Notes under the pieces: generated by a model
What the model saw: the letters and a program-made list of their open reading frames with translations, nothing else
What the model was told of the DNA's origin: nothing
Database searches by the model: none
Source: Salinicola endophyticus
GTDB lineage: Bacteria; Pseudomonadota; Gammaproteobacteria; Pseudomonadales; Halomonadaceae
DNA length: 64,000 bases
Direction of reading: 5' to 3'
Assembly (NCBI RefSeq): GCF_040536835.1
Contig: NZ_CP159578.1
Location: 2,418,001-2,482,000 of the forward strand
Program-made: the position numbers and the translations under genes
Shown: piece after piece, positions 38,824 to 48,902 of the stretch
Layout: every line of letters begins with the position of its first letter
Numbering within the stretch: the first letter of the stretch is position 1

Positions 38824-39261
38824 CTAGCGCACCACCTCGGTCACCAGCCGCTGGGTGTACCAGCCACGGGCGGCGACACGGCACGCCACCTCGCCGCTGC
38901 CCAGTGCCGCCGGTACCGCCCCTCGGCTCACGTCGAGCCGCAGGCACTCATGGCCGCTGGCGGCGAAGTAGCGCTCGCGGGCGTAGACGGTGACATTGCC
39001 GCCCCAGGGCGACGCCGCCAGCGTGGTCACGGCGCCATCCGGCGCGCGCTCGAGAAAGGCGCTCAGGGCCGGGCCGGCCGGCGTGGCATCCGCCATGGAC
39101 AGGGTGTCGGCGGCGCCGGGCTGGCCGCCCGGCGCGGCACAGCCGCTCAGACCGGCGGCCAGCACCAGAGTGGCTGCCAGCCACACCGGCTTGTCTCTGC
39201 GGGCCCGCGTCTGGCTGCGGGCTAGCGCCTGGGGTCTGCGTACGTGTTGTGTGTGCTGCAT
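38824..39261 (-). CDS. small lipoprotein of the capsule export operon
   Basis: A 145-residue predicted lipoprotein whose family I do not recognise. The ATG at 39261 has AGGAGG nine bases upstream. A basic N-region is followed by a hydrophobic stretch and the lipobox LSGC with cysteine near residue 41. The mature part has four segments of beta-like sequence including two cysteines (HECLRLDVSRGA, GEVACRVAARGWY) that could form a disulfide. It sits between cysNC and kpsD, so it may be an outer-membrane partner of the OPX channel, but nothing in the sequence proves this. Confidence 0.7.
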   Translation of the reverse strand: MQHTQHVRRPQALARSQTRARRDKPVWLAATLVLAAGLSGCAAPGGQPGAADTLSMADATPAGPALSAFLERAPDGAVTTLAASPWGGNVTVYARERYFAASGHECLRLDVSRGAVPAALGSGEVACRVAARGWYTQRLVTEVVR

Positions 39262-39332
39262 GCGGGTTATCCTCCTGCTTGTGCTGCCTGGCCCGCCGGC
39301 CGCCCGGCCAGCGGGTTCACGTCGAAAACGGT

Positions 39333-41243
39333 TCAAATGACACCCACTCGTCGCAGCGCGGCGATCAGCCCGGCGACCGTCAACGCCAGGTCGTCGTGCG
39401 AGGTATCGATCTCGATCTCGGGGTGCTGGGGCGCTTCGTAGGGCGAGCTGATACCGGTGAACTGGGCGATCTCCCCCGCCCGGGCGCGACGGTAGAGCCC
39501 CTTGGGGTCACGTCGCTCGCACACCGCAAGCGGGGTATTGACGAACACTTCGATGAACTCGCCCGGCGCCATGCGCTCGCGCACCCGCTGGCGCTCCTGA
39601 CGGAAGGGAGAGATGAGTGCGACCAGCACGATCATGCCGGCGTCGACCATCAGACGAGCCACCTCGCCGACCCGGCGCATGTTTTCCTGGCGCTCGCGGT
39701 CGCCGAAGCCCAGATCGCTGCATAGCCCGTGGCGCAGGTTGTCGCCATCGAGCAGATAGGTGCTGTGGCCCATACCGAAGAGCTGGCGCTCGAGCGCATC
39801 GGCGACGCTCGACTTGCCGGCCCCTGAAAGCCCGGTGAACCACACCACGCAGGGCTTCTGGCGGTGACGCTCGGCGCGCCGACGCTGGGTCACCGCCATG
39901 TCGTGCCACACCAGGTTGGCCGCGCTCAGGGTGTCGACGACCATGCCGGCGGCAACCGTCAGATGATTGAAGCGATCGATCAGCACGAAGGCGCCGGTAC
40001 CCGGAGAGCGCCGATAGCTATCCAGCACCAGCGGCTGGTCCACTTCGATCTGGCAGCGCGCGATCCCGTTGAGCGCGAGCCGCTGCGTAGGCGTATGCGC
40101 CAGGGTGTCGACATCGACCTGATGCACCAGCCGCACCACCCGCGCGCAGACGCTGCGGGTCGCCGCCTTGAGTTCGTACTCGTGGCCCAGTGCCAACGGC
40201 GTTTCGTGCAGCCACACCAGATCCGCGCTGAAGGCGCTGCACGGGGTCAGCTCCGACGCCTCCGCCACCAGCATGTCGCCGCGAGAGATGTCGATTTCGG
40301 TGTCGAGGGTCACGGTGATCGACTGCCCCGGATAGGCGATCTCGAGGTCGCCGTCGTTGGTGACCAGACGCGCCACCCTGGCGCAGCGCCGCGACGGCAG
40401 TACCCGCACTGCGTCCCCTGGGCGCAGGCTGCCGGCGGCCAGGGTGCCGCAGTAGCCACGGAAGTGGGGGTTGGGGCGGTTGACGTACTGCACCGGAAAG
40501 CGCAGCGCCTCGAACGGCGCCGGGGAGGCGACATCGATCTGCTCGAGTAGCGACAGCAACGCCGGCCCTCGCTGGCCACCGAGCTGATACCACGGCATGC
40601 GTTCGCTGGGGTCGACGACGTTGTCACCCTCCAGCGCGGACAGCGGCACGAAGCGGATGTCTGTAGCCGTCAGCCGCGTGGCGAAGTGGCGGTACGCCGC
40701 GACGATCTCCTCGAAGCGCTCGCGCGAATAGCCGACCAGATCCATCTTGTTGACCGCCACCACCAGATGGCGAATGCCCAGCAGGTCGCACAGATAGCTG
40801 TGCCGCCGGGTCTGCGCCTGAACCCCGAGACGGGCATCGATCAGGATCACCGCGAGGTCGGCGGTAGAGGCCCCGGTGACCATGTTGCGGGTGTACTGCT
40901 CGTGTCCCGGGGTGTCGGCGATGATGAACTTGCGCTTGTCGGTGGAGAAGAAACGGTAGGCGACATCGATGGTGATGCCCTGCTCACGCTCGGCCTGCAG
41001 GCCATCGACCAGCAGCGCCAGATCCATGCGCTCACCAGTGGTGCCACAGCGCTTGGAGTCACGCGCCACCGCCGCCAGCTGATCCTCGAAGATCATCCTG
41101 GCGTCGTGCAGCAGCCGCCCGATCAGGGTCGACTTGCCATCGTCGACGCTGCCGCAGGTGATGAAGCGCAGAAGCCCCTTGTGCTCGTGCACCCTCAGGT
41201 AGGCTTCGATGTTGTCGGTGATCATGGCTGACGCGTGTGACAC
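39333..41243 (-). CDS. cysNC: bifunctional sulfate adenylyltransferase subunit 1/APS kinase
   Basis: This CysN-CysC fusion makes PAPS: the N-terminal GTPase (residues about 20-440) drives CysD-catalysed APS formation, and the C-terminal APS kinase (about 450-636) phosphorylates APS. GTPase motifs are [25 protein letters not shown] and VNKMDLVG. The kinase has [31 protein letters not shown] and the ALISPFR active-site segment. I use GTG at 41243, supported by GAGAGGG upstream; it gives the usual MSHASxxI start. The fused form equals NodQ of rhizobia. Position next to sulfotransferase and capsule genes suggests dedicated PAPS supply for glycan sulfation. Confidence 0.95.
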   Translation of the reverse strand: MSHASAMITDNIEAYLRVHEHKGLLRFITCGSVDDGKSTLIGRLLHDARMIFEDQLAAVARDSKRCGTTGERMDLALLVDGLQAEREQGITIDVAYRFFSTDKRKFIIADTPGHEQYTRNMVTGASTADLAVILIDARLGVQAQTRRHSYLCDLLGIRHLVVAVNKMDLVGYSRERFEEIVAAYRHFATRLTATDIRFVPLSALEGDNVVDPSERMPWYQLGGQRGPALLSLLEQIDVASPAPFEALRFPVQYVNRPNPHFRGYCGTLAAGSLRPGDAVRVLPSRRCARVARLVTNDGDLEIAYPGQSITVTLDTEIDISRGDMLVAEASELTPCSAFSADLVWLHETPLALGHEYELKAATRSVCARVVRLVHQVDVDTLAHTPTQRLALNGIARCQIEVDQPLVLDSYRRSPGTGAFVLIDRFNHLTVAAGMVVDTLSAANLVWHDMAVTQRRRAERHRQKPCVVWFTGLSGAGKSSVADALERQLFGMGHSTYLLDGDNLRHGLCSDLGFGDRERQENMRRVGEVARLMVDAGMIVLVALISPFRQERQRVRERMAPGEFIEVFVNTPLAVCERRDPKGLYRRARAGEIAQFTGISSPYEAPQHPEIEIDTSHDDLALTVAGLIAALRRVGVI

Positions 41244-41331
41244 AGTGTTCCCTCTCGGTGGCATGCGGCGCCCAGGCGCCAGCCGGCAGTTCTCGATCGA
41301 CGCGGACGCGGCTGGTTCAGACATGGCCGTC

Positions 41332-42249
41332 TCAGAAGTACCCTTCGCGTTTTTTCTTCTCCATCGACCCCGCCTGGTCGTGGTCGATGGCACGCCCGAA
41401 GCGTTCGCTGGTGCGGGTCAGCAGCATCTCCTGGATGATCGCGGGCAGCGTCGCGGCGCGGGACGAGACCGCGCCGGTGAGCGGGTAACAGCCGAGGGTG
41501 CGGAAGCGCACCCAGCGCTCCTCGGGCATCTCGCCCGGGGCCAGCGGCAGACGCTCGTCATCGACCATGATCAGCCGGCCATCGCGTACCACCACCGGGC
41601 GCGGCGCGGCGTAATAGAGCGGCACGATGGGGATCGACTCGAGGTGGATGTATTGCCAGATATCCAGCTCGGTCCAGTTCGAGAGCGGGAAGACACGGAT
41701 CGACTCACCCGGGCCAATCCTGCCGTTGTAGAGATTCCACAGTTCCGGGCGCTGGTTCCTGGGGTCCCAGCGGTGGTACCTGTCACGGAAGGAGTAGACC
41801 CGCTCCTTGGCGCGGGAGGCTTCCTCGTCGCGCCGCGCGCCGCCGAAGGCGGCATCGAAGCCGTGGGCATCCAGCGCCTGCTTGAGCGCCTGGGTCTTCA
41901 TGACGTCGGTGTATCTGGCGCTGCCATGATCGAAGGGGTTGATGCCCGTGGCGCGCCCCTCTTCATTGATGTGCTCGATCAACGGCATGCCGACCTGGGC
42001 CAGGACGCGGTCGCGAAAGGCGATCATCTCCTTGAACTTCCAGGTGGTATTGACGTGCAGGAGCGGAAACGGCGGCGTGCCCGGATAGAACGCCTTGCGC
42101 GCCAGATGCAGCATCACCGAGGAGTCCTTGCCGATCGAGTAGAGCATCACCGGGTGGCGAAACTCGGCTACCACCTCGCGGATGATGTGCATCGACTCAG
42201 CCTCGAGCTGTCTGAGATGGGTCTGACCCAGCGTCGCAAGTGCGCTCAT
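41332..42249 (-). CDS. cysD: sulfate adenylyltransferase subunit 2
   Basis: CysD is the adenylyl-transferring subunit (PAPS-reductase/ATP-pyrophosphatase family) that forms APS from ATP and sulfate with CysN. The 305-residue protein has [21 protein letters not shown], the PP-loop variant SxGKDS, and [16 protein letters not shown] plus the C-terminal GCYPLTGAV and KKREGYF ending typical of the family. The ATG at 42249 has GGAGT upstream; another ATG six bases earlier is possible. It is the first gene of the minus-strand run and is divergent from kpsC. Confidence 0.96.
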   Translation of the reverse strand: MSALATLGQTHLRQLEAESMHIIREVVAEFRHPVMLYSIGKDSSVMLHLARKAFYPGTPPFPLLHVNTTWKFKEMIAFRDRVLAQVGMPLIEHINEEGRATGINPFDHGSARYTDVMKTQALKQALDAHGFDAAFGGARRDEEASRAKERVYSFRDRYHRWDPRNQRPELWNLYNGRIGPGESIRVFPLSNWTELDIWQYIHLESIPIVPLYYAAPRPVVVRDGRLIMVDDERLPLAPGEMPEERWVRFRTLGCYPLTGAVSSRAATLPAIIQEMLLTRTSERFGRAIDHDQAGSMEKKKREGYF

Positions 42250-43084
42250 GCACATGACTCCGATCGACACCACTCCGGCGCAGCGGCAAAGCGACCTGGG
42301 CTGGCGCCTGCGGGGGTGCCTTTGGCCTCCCAATCATGTACACCGCTGGTGCTGGCAGACGCAGCCATATCAAGTCCTGTAATCACGGGTAACTCCGGCG
42401 AGAGCCGATCGCTGTTGACGTTTCGCTACACGGCAGCGAACGAGGGGGTAATCAGTGATATCGCCGGCACTCTTCAACGGACGATCTCGCGCTCTTTTTC
42501 GGTGAAACCCATCGGCGAGTCAAACGTCAAAAAACGCCAACGTTTCTTTTTGTAAATGCACATTATTGATCGAAGACATGAATAATTAGACTTCCCGACC
42601 AACAAACTAACCGTGAGCATTGAGATTTTCTAAACCAACACAAGCCACTGTTTTATAGATGTTTTTAAAGATCATCCAAGTTAGCCCCGGATACTATTGG
42701 CGCACCAAAAACGCGCTTATCCCGGCGTCGAATGGGCGCCATACTCTGCTTTTCATGAGGAAGTCAGACATCAAAGCCAGAACGACTATGAAATAAAACG
42801 GAGAGCCGGCCACGCCATAACATGAATGTCCTCACACCTGCGTGGCTCGCCTTTTCCATGAGAAAACCTCGATTACACTTGCGCCTTCGATTAGCGCGTT
42901 AATCGATACACATTGAAACGCCAGATTTTGCCTGCCATCCCAAGGCTGAAAACGCCCCAAATACGCCCTCCGATGCGCTACACTGCGCGCACCCTTCTCG
43001 TATGCCGCTGGCGATTGCCTAATGCAGGGAAGTTGCGTAGCGTGGCGATCCATTTTGATGACGGTCTGGCCTTTTTCTCGCAAT
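42250..43084. other. 835-bp AT-richer divergent regulatory region
   Basis: No supported gene lies here. The sequence is much more AT-rich than the genes on either side, especially 42540-42720. It separates cysD (minus) from kpsC (plus) and must hold the promoters for both capsule transcription units. A weak hairpin AAACGT (42522-42527) with ACGTTT (42540-42545), followed by CTTTTT, is present but does not follow any gene on that strand. I could not assign promoters confidently, and no ops/JUMPstart element was seen. Confidence 0.5.
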
Positions 43085-45163
43085 ATGAACAACGATCCGA
43101 CAGTCTCGTCGTCTTCTTCACTGCCCGGGGCTGCGGGCGGCCGTGTGGCCGGCTATCTCTCCCGCGGGCTGGCGCGCTGGCGCATCGTGGGGTGTCTGCT
43201 GCCGGAGTATCCGCAGCTCGAGCGTGTCGGCCCGCGCAGCCGGCGACCGCTGGATGCGATCGTCGGCTGGGGGCTCAAGCCCACCGCAGCCCGGGCACGC
43301 CGCCTCGCCGCCAGACGTGACCTGCCCTACGTGGCGATCGAGGATGGTTTCCTGCGCTCGCTGGGGCTGGGGGTCGATCACGCCCAGCCGCACAGCCTGG
43401 TGGTCGATTTCAGCGGCATCTATTACGACGCCACGCGGCCCTCCGATCTCGAGCGCTGGCTCAACCACGCCGAGTTCGATGCCGCCGAACTCGACCGTGC
43501 GGCGCGCGCCATGCAGCGTCTGCGCGAGCTGCGCCTGTCCAAGTACAACCACGCCCCGGATCGCCCGCTGCCCCCGGCCGAGCGCCCGCGCGTGCTGGTG
43601 GTGGATCAGACCCGCGACGACGCCTCGATCACCCACGGCATGGCCGATGCAGACGCCTTCACGCGGATGCTCGAGCAGGCGCTGGCCGATCACCCCGAGG
43701 CGGAGATCCTGATCAAGACCCATCCCGATGTGATCGCCGGGCGCAAGCGCGGCTATCTCACCGCGGCGGCGACCCAGCCGCGCTGCCGCCTGATGGGCGA
43801 GGACATCAACCCCTGGGCGCTGATGGATGCGGTGGAGGCGGTCTACGTGGTCACCAGCCAGCTCGGGTTCGAAGCGCTGATGGCGGGCAGGCCGGTGCAC
43901 TGCTTCGGTGTCCCCTTCTATTCCGGCTGGGGGCTCACCCGGGATGCCCAGGCGTGCCCGCGGCGGCAGCGTCGACGTTCGCTGGAAGAGCTTTTCGCAG
44001 CGGCCTATCTACGCTACTGCCGCTACGCCAACCCCTACACGGGCATGCCCTCGACCCTGGAGGAGACCCTCGATCTGCTCGCCGACCAGAAGCGCCAGCG
44101 CGACCGCCTGGCAGGTCGCTGGCTGGCACTGGGTTTCTCCAACTGGAAGCGCGGCTTCGTCAGGGATTTCCTGGGCCCGGCAGCCACTGTGCAGTTCAGC
44201 CACGAGAAGACACCGCTGGCGGCACAACTCGCGACCTGCGACAGCCTGGTGGTGTGGGGGCAGAAACTCACCCCGGAGATCAAGACGCTGTGCCAGACGC
44301 ACGGGGTGCGCCTGTGGCGCATGGAGGATGGCTTCGTGCGCTCGGTGGGGCTCGGGGTGGACCTGACCCGGCCGCTCTCGCTCGCCTTCGACGCCCGCGG
44401 CCTCTACTACGACGCCAATCACACCAGCGATCTCGAGCAGCTGCTGGAGCACACCCCCTTCGATGCCGCCCTGTTGGCGCGGGCGGCGGGTCTGCGCCAG
44501 CGGCTGATCGACCTCAAGCTGTCGAAGTACAACGTCGCCGGGCGCAACCTGCCGGCGCTGCCGCGCGAGGCGATCGGTACGCGGCCCATCGTACTGGTGC
44601 CGGGCCAGGTCGAGACCGACGCGTCGATCGCCCAGGGCTCGCCGGAGATCAAGACCAACCAGCAGCTACTGGCGGCCGTGCGCGAGCGCCGACCGAATGC
44701 CTTCATCATCTACAAGCCGCATCCCGACGTGACCTCGGGGGCGCGGGTCGGACTGATCGACCGCCAGGCCGAGGGCCTGTTCGACCTCGAGCTGGTCGAC
44801 TGTGACATCATCGATCTCATCGACCTGGCCGACGAAATTCACACCATGTGCTCGCTGACCGGCTTCGAGGGGCTGATGCGCGGCGTCGCGGTGCATACCT
44901 ACGGGCTGCCGTTCTATGCCGGCTGGGGGCTGACCCACGACCGTCTGCACAGCCCCCGGCGCACGCGCCGCCTGAGCCTCGACGAGCTGATCGCCGGGGC
45001 GCTGCTGCTCTATCCGACCTATGTCGACCCGCAGAGCGGAGACTACTGCAATGCCGACACCGCCATCGAGCTGATGCGCCAGCAGCGCAGCGTGCGCCGG
45101 GGACTCTCCCTGCGCACCCGCGCCTATCGCCTCTACCGCAACCTGTTTTCCAAAAGGCAATGA
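43085..45163 (+). CDS. kpsC: capsule polysaccharide biosynthesis protein KpsC
   Basis: KpsC is a dual-module retaining beta-Kdo transferase that extends the Kdo linker between the capsule and its lipid anchor. The two modules are visible as an internal duplication: EDGFLRSLGLG/EDGFVRSVGLG, GIYYDATRPSDLE/GLYYDANHTSDLE, LSKYNHA/LSKYNVA, IKTHPDV/YKPHPDV and FYSGWGLTRD/FYAGWGLTHD. With the ATG at 43085 the protein has 692 residues, normal for the family. The start is uncertain: ATGs at 43022 and 43058 are in frame, and none has a strong Shine-Dalgarno. kpsS follows within two bases. Confidence 0.93.
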   Translation: MNNDPTVSSSSSLPGAAGGRVAGYLSRGLARWRIVGCLLPEYPQLERVGPRSRRPLDAIVGWGLKPTAARARRLAARRDLPYVAIEDGFLRSLGLGVDHAQPHSLVVDFSGIYYDATRPSDLERWLNHAEFDAAELDRAARAMQRLRELRLSKYNHAPDRPLPPAERPRVLVVDQTRDDASITHGMADADAFTRMLEQALADHPEAEILIKTHPDVIAGRKRGYLTAAATQPRCRLMGEDINPWALMDAVEAVYVVTSQLGFEALMAGRPVHCFGVPFYSGWGLTRDAQACPRRQRRRSLEELFAAAYLRYCRYANPYTGMPSTLEETLDLLADQKRQRDRLAGRWLALGFSNWKRGFVRDFLGPAATVQFSHEKTPLAAQLATCDSLVVWGQKLTPEIKTLCQTHGVRLWRMEDGFVRSVGLGVDLTRPLSLAFDARGLYYDANHTSDLEQLLEHTPFDAALLARAAGLRQRLIDLKLSKYNVAGRNLPALPREAIGTRPIVLVPGQVETDASIAQGSPEIKTNQQLLAAVRERRPNAFIIYKPHPDVTSGARVGLIDRQAEGLFDLELVDCDIIDLIDLADEIHTMCSLTGFEGLMRGVAVHTYGLPFYAGWGLTHDRLHSPRRTRRLSLDELIAGALLLYPTYVDPQSGDYCNADTAIELMRQQRSVRRGLSLRTRAYRLYRNLFSKRQ

Positions 45164-45164
45164 G

Positions 45165-46412
45165 TTGACGACGTCCCGCAAGTGTTTCCTGCTGCTGCAA
45201 GGTGTCTGCTCGCCGTTCTTCGACCGGCTCGGCGAACAGCTCCTTGCGGCAGGGCATCGCGTGATCAAGGTCAACTTCACCGTCGGCGACAGTCTCTACT
45301 GGCACCACGGCAATACCTATGTCTACCGCGGCCACGCCGAGCGGGTTCCCGCCTATCTGGCGCGGATCTGGGAGCGCCACGCGGTGACCGATCAGGTGGT
45401 GTTCGGCGACCGCCGCCCGGTGCATCGGCGCGCGATTCTCGCCGCGCGTGAACGCGGCATCCGCAATCACGTGTTCGAAGAGGGCTACTTTCGCCCCTAC
45501 TGGGTCACCCTGGAGCGCGAGGGCGTCAATGCCCACTCGCTGCTGCCACGGGACCCGGAGTGGTACCGCGAGGCGGGCCGACGCCTGCCCAGCGCCGGCA
45601 AGCCCAAGCCGTTTCCCAATCAGTTCAGCACCCGCGCCCGCCACGACGTGCTCTATCACCTGGCCGGGGTGGCCAACCCGTTTCTGCATCCGCACTACCG
45701 CAATCACGCGCTGGTCACCGCGCCGGTGGAATACGCCGGGTTTCTGCTGCGCAAGGCGCGCATGCCCTATCTGACGCGGCGCGACGACGAGCGTATGCAC
45801 ACGCTGCTGAGCGAAGACCACCCGTTCTTTCTGCTGCCGCTGCAGCTCAAGAGCGATGCCCAGATTCGCTATCACTCCGACTTCAAGAACATGCAGGAGG
45901 TGATCGGCAAGGTGGCCGCCTCGTTTGCCTATCACGCCCCCGCCGGCGCCCGCCTGGTGATCAAGAACCACCCGCTGGACATGGGCCTGGCCCACTACGC
46001 CCGGCTGATCAAGGTACTGATGAAGGAGTACGACCTGGCGGGCCGCCTGGTCTATCTCGAGGGCGGCAATTTGGAGGCGCTGCTCAAGCGCGCCAGTGGA
46101 TTGGTCACCGTCAACAGTACCGCCGGCAACGTCTCGCTCGGCTTCGGCTGCCCCACCCACACCCTGGCTTCGCCGATCTACGACATGCCCGGACTCACCC
46201 ATCAGGGCAAGCTGGACCATTTCTGGCAGAATAGGCCGCAGCCGGATGCGGCACTGTTTCGAGCCTATCGCCGAACCGTGGCGCAGACGGTCCAGATCAA
46301 CGGCGGGTTCTACTGCCGCCCGGGTATCGAGCTGGCGGCCGGGCATGCCCTGCAGGTCATGGAACGCGACCGCTCGCCGCTGCAACAACTCAAGGACGAG
46401 ATTGCTTCATGA
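45165..46412 (+). CDS. kpsS: capsule polysaccharide biosynthesis protein KpsS
   Basis: KpsS transfers the first Kdo to the lysophosphatidylglycerol acceptor in the E. coli system. The 415-residue product starts at TTG 45165, directly after the kpsC stop. Family segments include LQGVCSPFFDRLGEQL, NFTVGDSLYWHHG, VFEEGYFRPYWVTLEREGVN, LVIKNHPLDMG and LVTVNSTAGNVSLGFG. It overlaps the following SDR gene in ATGA. It is the better match to the canonical family of the two KpsS-like proteins in this window. Confidence 0.93.
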   Translation: MTTSRKCFLLLQGVCSPFFDRLGEQLLAAGHRVIKVNFTVGDSLYWHHGNTYVYRGHAERVPAYLARIWERHAVTDQVVFGDRRPVHRRAILAARERGIRNHVFEEGYFRPYWVTLEREGVNAHSLLPRDPEWYREAGRRLPSAGKPKPFPNQFSTRARHDVLYHLAGVANPFLHPHYRNHALVTAPVEYAGFLLRKARMPYLTRRDDERMHTLLSEDHPFFLLPLQLKSDAQIRYHSDFKNMQEVIGKVAASFAYHAPAGARLVIKNHPLDMGLAHYARLIKVLMKEYDLAGRLVYLEGGNLEALLKRASGLVTVNSTAGNVSLGFGCPTHTLASPIYDMPGLTHQGKLDHFWQNRPQPDAALFRAYRRTVAQTVQINGGFYCRPGIELAAGHALQVMERDRSPLQQLKDEIAS

Positions 46413-47188
46413 GACATATCGTCATCACTGGCGCCACCGGTGCCATCGGCGCCGCCCTGGCCAGGCACTACGCCGAAGCGTATGCACAGGGCTGTCGGCT
46501 GGTGCTGCATGGGCGGCGCTGCGATGTGCTCGACGAGGTCGCCGGCACCTGCCGGCGGCTGGGTGCCGAGGTCGAGACCAGCCGCGTCGACCTCGACGAC
46601 GACACCGCCCTGTTCGCCTGGCTCGAGTCGCTGTGCGCGCCGACGCCGCCCGACCTGGTCATCGTCAACGCCGGTATGAACATCGATATCGGCGCCGACA
46701 ATCAGGGCGAAGCCTGGGACGACGCCAGCCGCCTGCTGGCGATCAACCTGCGCGTACCCATGGCGATGGGCAATTTCCTGGGCAAGCAAATGCGCGCCTC
46801 GCGTCGTGGCCAGCTGGTCTTCATGAGCTCGCTGGCCGCCTACCACGGGCTACCGGTCACCCCCAGCTACAGCGCCAGCAAGGCCGGCGTGAAGGCCTAC
46901 GGTGAGGCCCTGCGCGGCTGGCTGGCGCCCTACGGCGTCGGCGTCAGCGTGATCATGCCGGGCTACGTCAGCTCACAGATGTGCCATGAAATGCCCGGGC
47001 CGAAGCCGTTTCTGTGGCAGCCGGAGCGGGCCGCCCGACGCATCGCCGCCGGCGTGGCGCGCAATCGCGCCCGGGTCAGCTTTCCGTTCCCGCTCGACTT
47101 CGGCTGCTGGTGGCTGGCGGTGCTGCCGGCGGCGATCTCCCAGCGCCTGCTCAAGTGGCTCGACTACGCCGAGGGCTCGAAGTCATGA
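46409..47188 (+). CDS. short-chain dehydrogenase of capsule lipid module (RkpH/WcbP-like)
   Basis: A 259-residue classical SDR with the nucleotide-binding TGATGAIGAAL, NAG near residue 89 (VIVNAGMN), catalytic Ser in FMSSLAAYHG and YSASKAG. The C-terminal part has a hydrophobic stretch (FGCWWLAVLPAAI), like membrane-associated 3-ketosphinganine reductases. It sits between kpsS and the sulfatase-like gene with ATGA overlaps on both sides. The matching gene in Sinorhizobium meliloti is rkpH and in Burkholderia wcbP. I infer that it reduces the keto group of the alpha-oxoamine made by the 56432 gene product. Confidence 0.88.
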   Translation: MRHIVITGATGAIGAALARHYAEAYAQGCRLVLHGRRCDVLDEVAGTCRRLGAEVETSRVDLDDDTALFAWLESLCAPTPPDLVIVNAGMNIDIGADNQGEAWDDASRLLAINLRVPMAMGNFLGKQMRASRRGQLVFMSSLAAYHGLPVTPSYSASKAGVKAYGEALRGWLAPYGVGVSVIMPGYVSSQMCHEMPGPKPFLWQPERAARRIAAGVARNRARVSFPFPLDFGCWWLAVLPAAISQRLLKWLDYAEGSKS

Positions 47189-48714
47189 GTGCCGGTATCG
47201 CTCACACCCTAAGCGCCGCAATGGCCACGCTGCTGCTCACGTCGCTGTTCGAGCTGCTGCTCGCCCCGCGCCCCAGCCCGCTATGGCAGCGTCCGGCGGC
47301 GGTGATCGGCGTCCACGCTGCCACGGCCCTGCTTCACTTCACCCTGTGGCTGCTGATCGTGCAGCGGCCGTGGTTCGCGGTGGTGATCGCCGGCTCGCTG
47401 CAGATGGTGATCGTCCAGGTCAACAACACCAAGTCGGCGTCACTGCGCGAGCCGTTTCTGTGCCAGGACTTCGAGTACTTCGTCGATGCGGTCAAGCACC
47501 CGCGTCTCTATATCCCGTTCTTCGGTATCGGCTTGACCATCGCCGCCAGCAGTGCCGGCGCCCTGGCCATCGCTGCCGGGTTCTGGCTCGAACCCTCGCT
47601 GTTCGCCCGCCCCGATGCGCCCTGGAGCCTGCTACTCATCCTAGCGCTGAGCGCCGCCAGCGCGCTCACCCTGTGGCTGGCGTTGCCGCGCCTGCCAGCC
47701 TGCACCCTCGAGCCCAACCGCGACCTGGTCGAGCTGGGCCTCTACCCCTACCTGTGGGCCTACGGCAGACTACTGCGCCAACCACTGGCAGCGGGTGGCA
47801 ACGCCGCGGCGTTCCCCGAGACCACCACGCCGCCGGCAAAGATCACCCTGCCACACCTGGTGCTGGTGCAGAGCGAGTCGTTCTTCGATCCGCGCCGCTG
47901 GTATCCCGGCATTCGCCCAGAGATTCTGCGCGAGTTCGACACCCTGAGCGAGCAGGCGCTGGCGGCGGGCCGTCTCGAGGTGCCCGCCTGGGGCGCCAAC
48001 ACCGTGCGCACCGAGTGCGCGGTGCTCACCGGCTTGACCCCGGAAGCCCTCGGCGGCCACCGCTTCAACCCCTACCATCAGCTGGCGCGGATGCCGGTAC
48101 GCAACCTCGCCGGTGCGCTCAAGGCGCTGGGCTATCGTACGGTCTGCGTGCACCCCTACCCGGCCAGCTTCTATCTGCGCGACCGGGTCTATCCGCAGCT
48201 CGGCTTCGATGACTTCATCGATATCCGCGCCTTCGACGAGAGCGATCGTGACGGCCAGTACACCGGCGACCTGGCCCTCGCGGGGAAGGTGCGCGAAATG
48301 CTCGCCACGGGCCCGACGCAGCCGCTGTTCGTGTTCTTGATCAGCATGGAGAACCATGGCCCGCTGCATCTGGAAACGCCCGATGCTCGCACCGCCGCCG
48401 ATTGGCTCGAAGGCGAGCTGCCCGAAGGGCATAGCGACCTGGCGGTCTATCTGCGCCACCTGCACAACGGCGACAAGATGCTCGCGCGCCTCAAGGAACT
48501 GCTGAAGGCGGCCGACAGGCCCGGCATGCTGGCGTTCTACGGCGACCACGTACCGATCATGCCGGGCGTGTATGCCGACCATGGCGAACCGGATGGTTTG
48601 ACGAACTATTTCATCTGGCAGACCGACGCCGAGCCAAGCGATAAGGTGCGCAAGACACTATCAGCGGATAAGCTGGGCGCCACCCTTTATCAGACCATCA
48701 TCGAGCGCAGATAA
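47185..48714 (+). CDS. sulfatase/LTA-synthase-superfamily membrane protein (RkpI/WcbQ-like)
   Basis: A 509-residue protein. The N-terminal 200 residues contain about four hydrophobic segments (for example MATLLLTSLFELLLA and IGLTIAASSAGALAIAAGFWL). The C-terminal domain belongs to the alkaline-phosphatase/LTA-synthase superfamily, with VLVQSESFFDPR, the NTVRTECAVLTGL region that should hold the nucleophilic threonine, ISMENHGPLH and YGDHVPIM metal ligands. The start at 47185 overlaps the SDR stop in ATGA. By family it could transfer phosphoglycerol or another phosphodiester head group; the equivalent rhizobial gene is rkpI. The actual substrate is unknown. Confidence 0.85.
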   Translation: MSAGIAHTLSAAMATLLLTSLFELLLAPRPSPLWQRPAAVIGVHAATALLHFTLWLLIVQRPWFAVVIAGSLQMVIVQVNNTKSASLREPFLCQDFEYFVDAVKHPRLYIPFFGIGLTIAASSAGALAIAAGFWLEPSLFARPDAPWSLLLILALSAASALTLWLALPRLPACTLEPNRDLVELGLYPYLWAYGRLLRQPLAAGGNAAAFPETTTPPAKITLPHLVLVQSESFFDPRRWYPGIRPEILREFDTLSEQALAAGRLEVPAWGANTVRTECAVLTGLTPEALGGHRFNPYHQLARMPVRNLAGALKALGYRTVCVHPYPASFYLRDRVYPQLGFDDFIDIRAFDESDRDGQYTGDLALAGKVREMLATGPTQPLFVFLISMENHGPLHLETPDARTAADWLEGELPEGHSDLAVYLRHLHNGDKMLARLKELLKAADRPGMLAFYGDHVPIMPGVYADHGEPDGLTNYFIWQTDAEPSDKVRKTLSADKLGATLYQTIIERR

Positions 48715-48740
48715 GCAGGCAATTGACAGGCAATCATGGC

Positions 48741-48887
48741 GGCGAAACGCCAATCGGGCGCAGCGCTGCGCCAAGAACCTGGATGCCCCAACAAGGGGCG
48801 CTGTCTCTGACTATCGCGAACACCACGATAGCGCAAGCAGTGCCCCGGCGATGACGCAACAATAGCAAGGCGTAGCCCCAGGCTACG
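48741..48887 (+). promoter_or_regulatory. five-hairpin array ahead of the polyketide synthase gene
   Basis: The 188-base gap before the PKS contains in order: GGCG-AAA-CGCC (48741-48751), the 16-base perfect palindrome GGCGCAGCGCTGCGCC (48757-48772), GCCCC-AACAA-GGGGC (48785-48799), CTATCG with CGATAG (48811-48831), and CGTAGCC-CCA-GGCTACG (48871-48887). The last is six bases from AGGAG, the ribosome binding site. No T-run follows any of them. They could be a structured leader controlling PKS expression or an attenuator-like arrangement. Confidence 0.55.
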
Positions 48888-48902
48888 GAGAAAGGAGTCC
48901 CA

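Noticed and set aside
42522..42551. Hairpin with T-run in the cysD-kpsC gap considered as a terminator
   Set aside because: The stem is only six base pairs and no gene on the plus strand precedes it.
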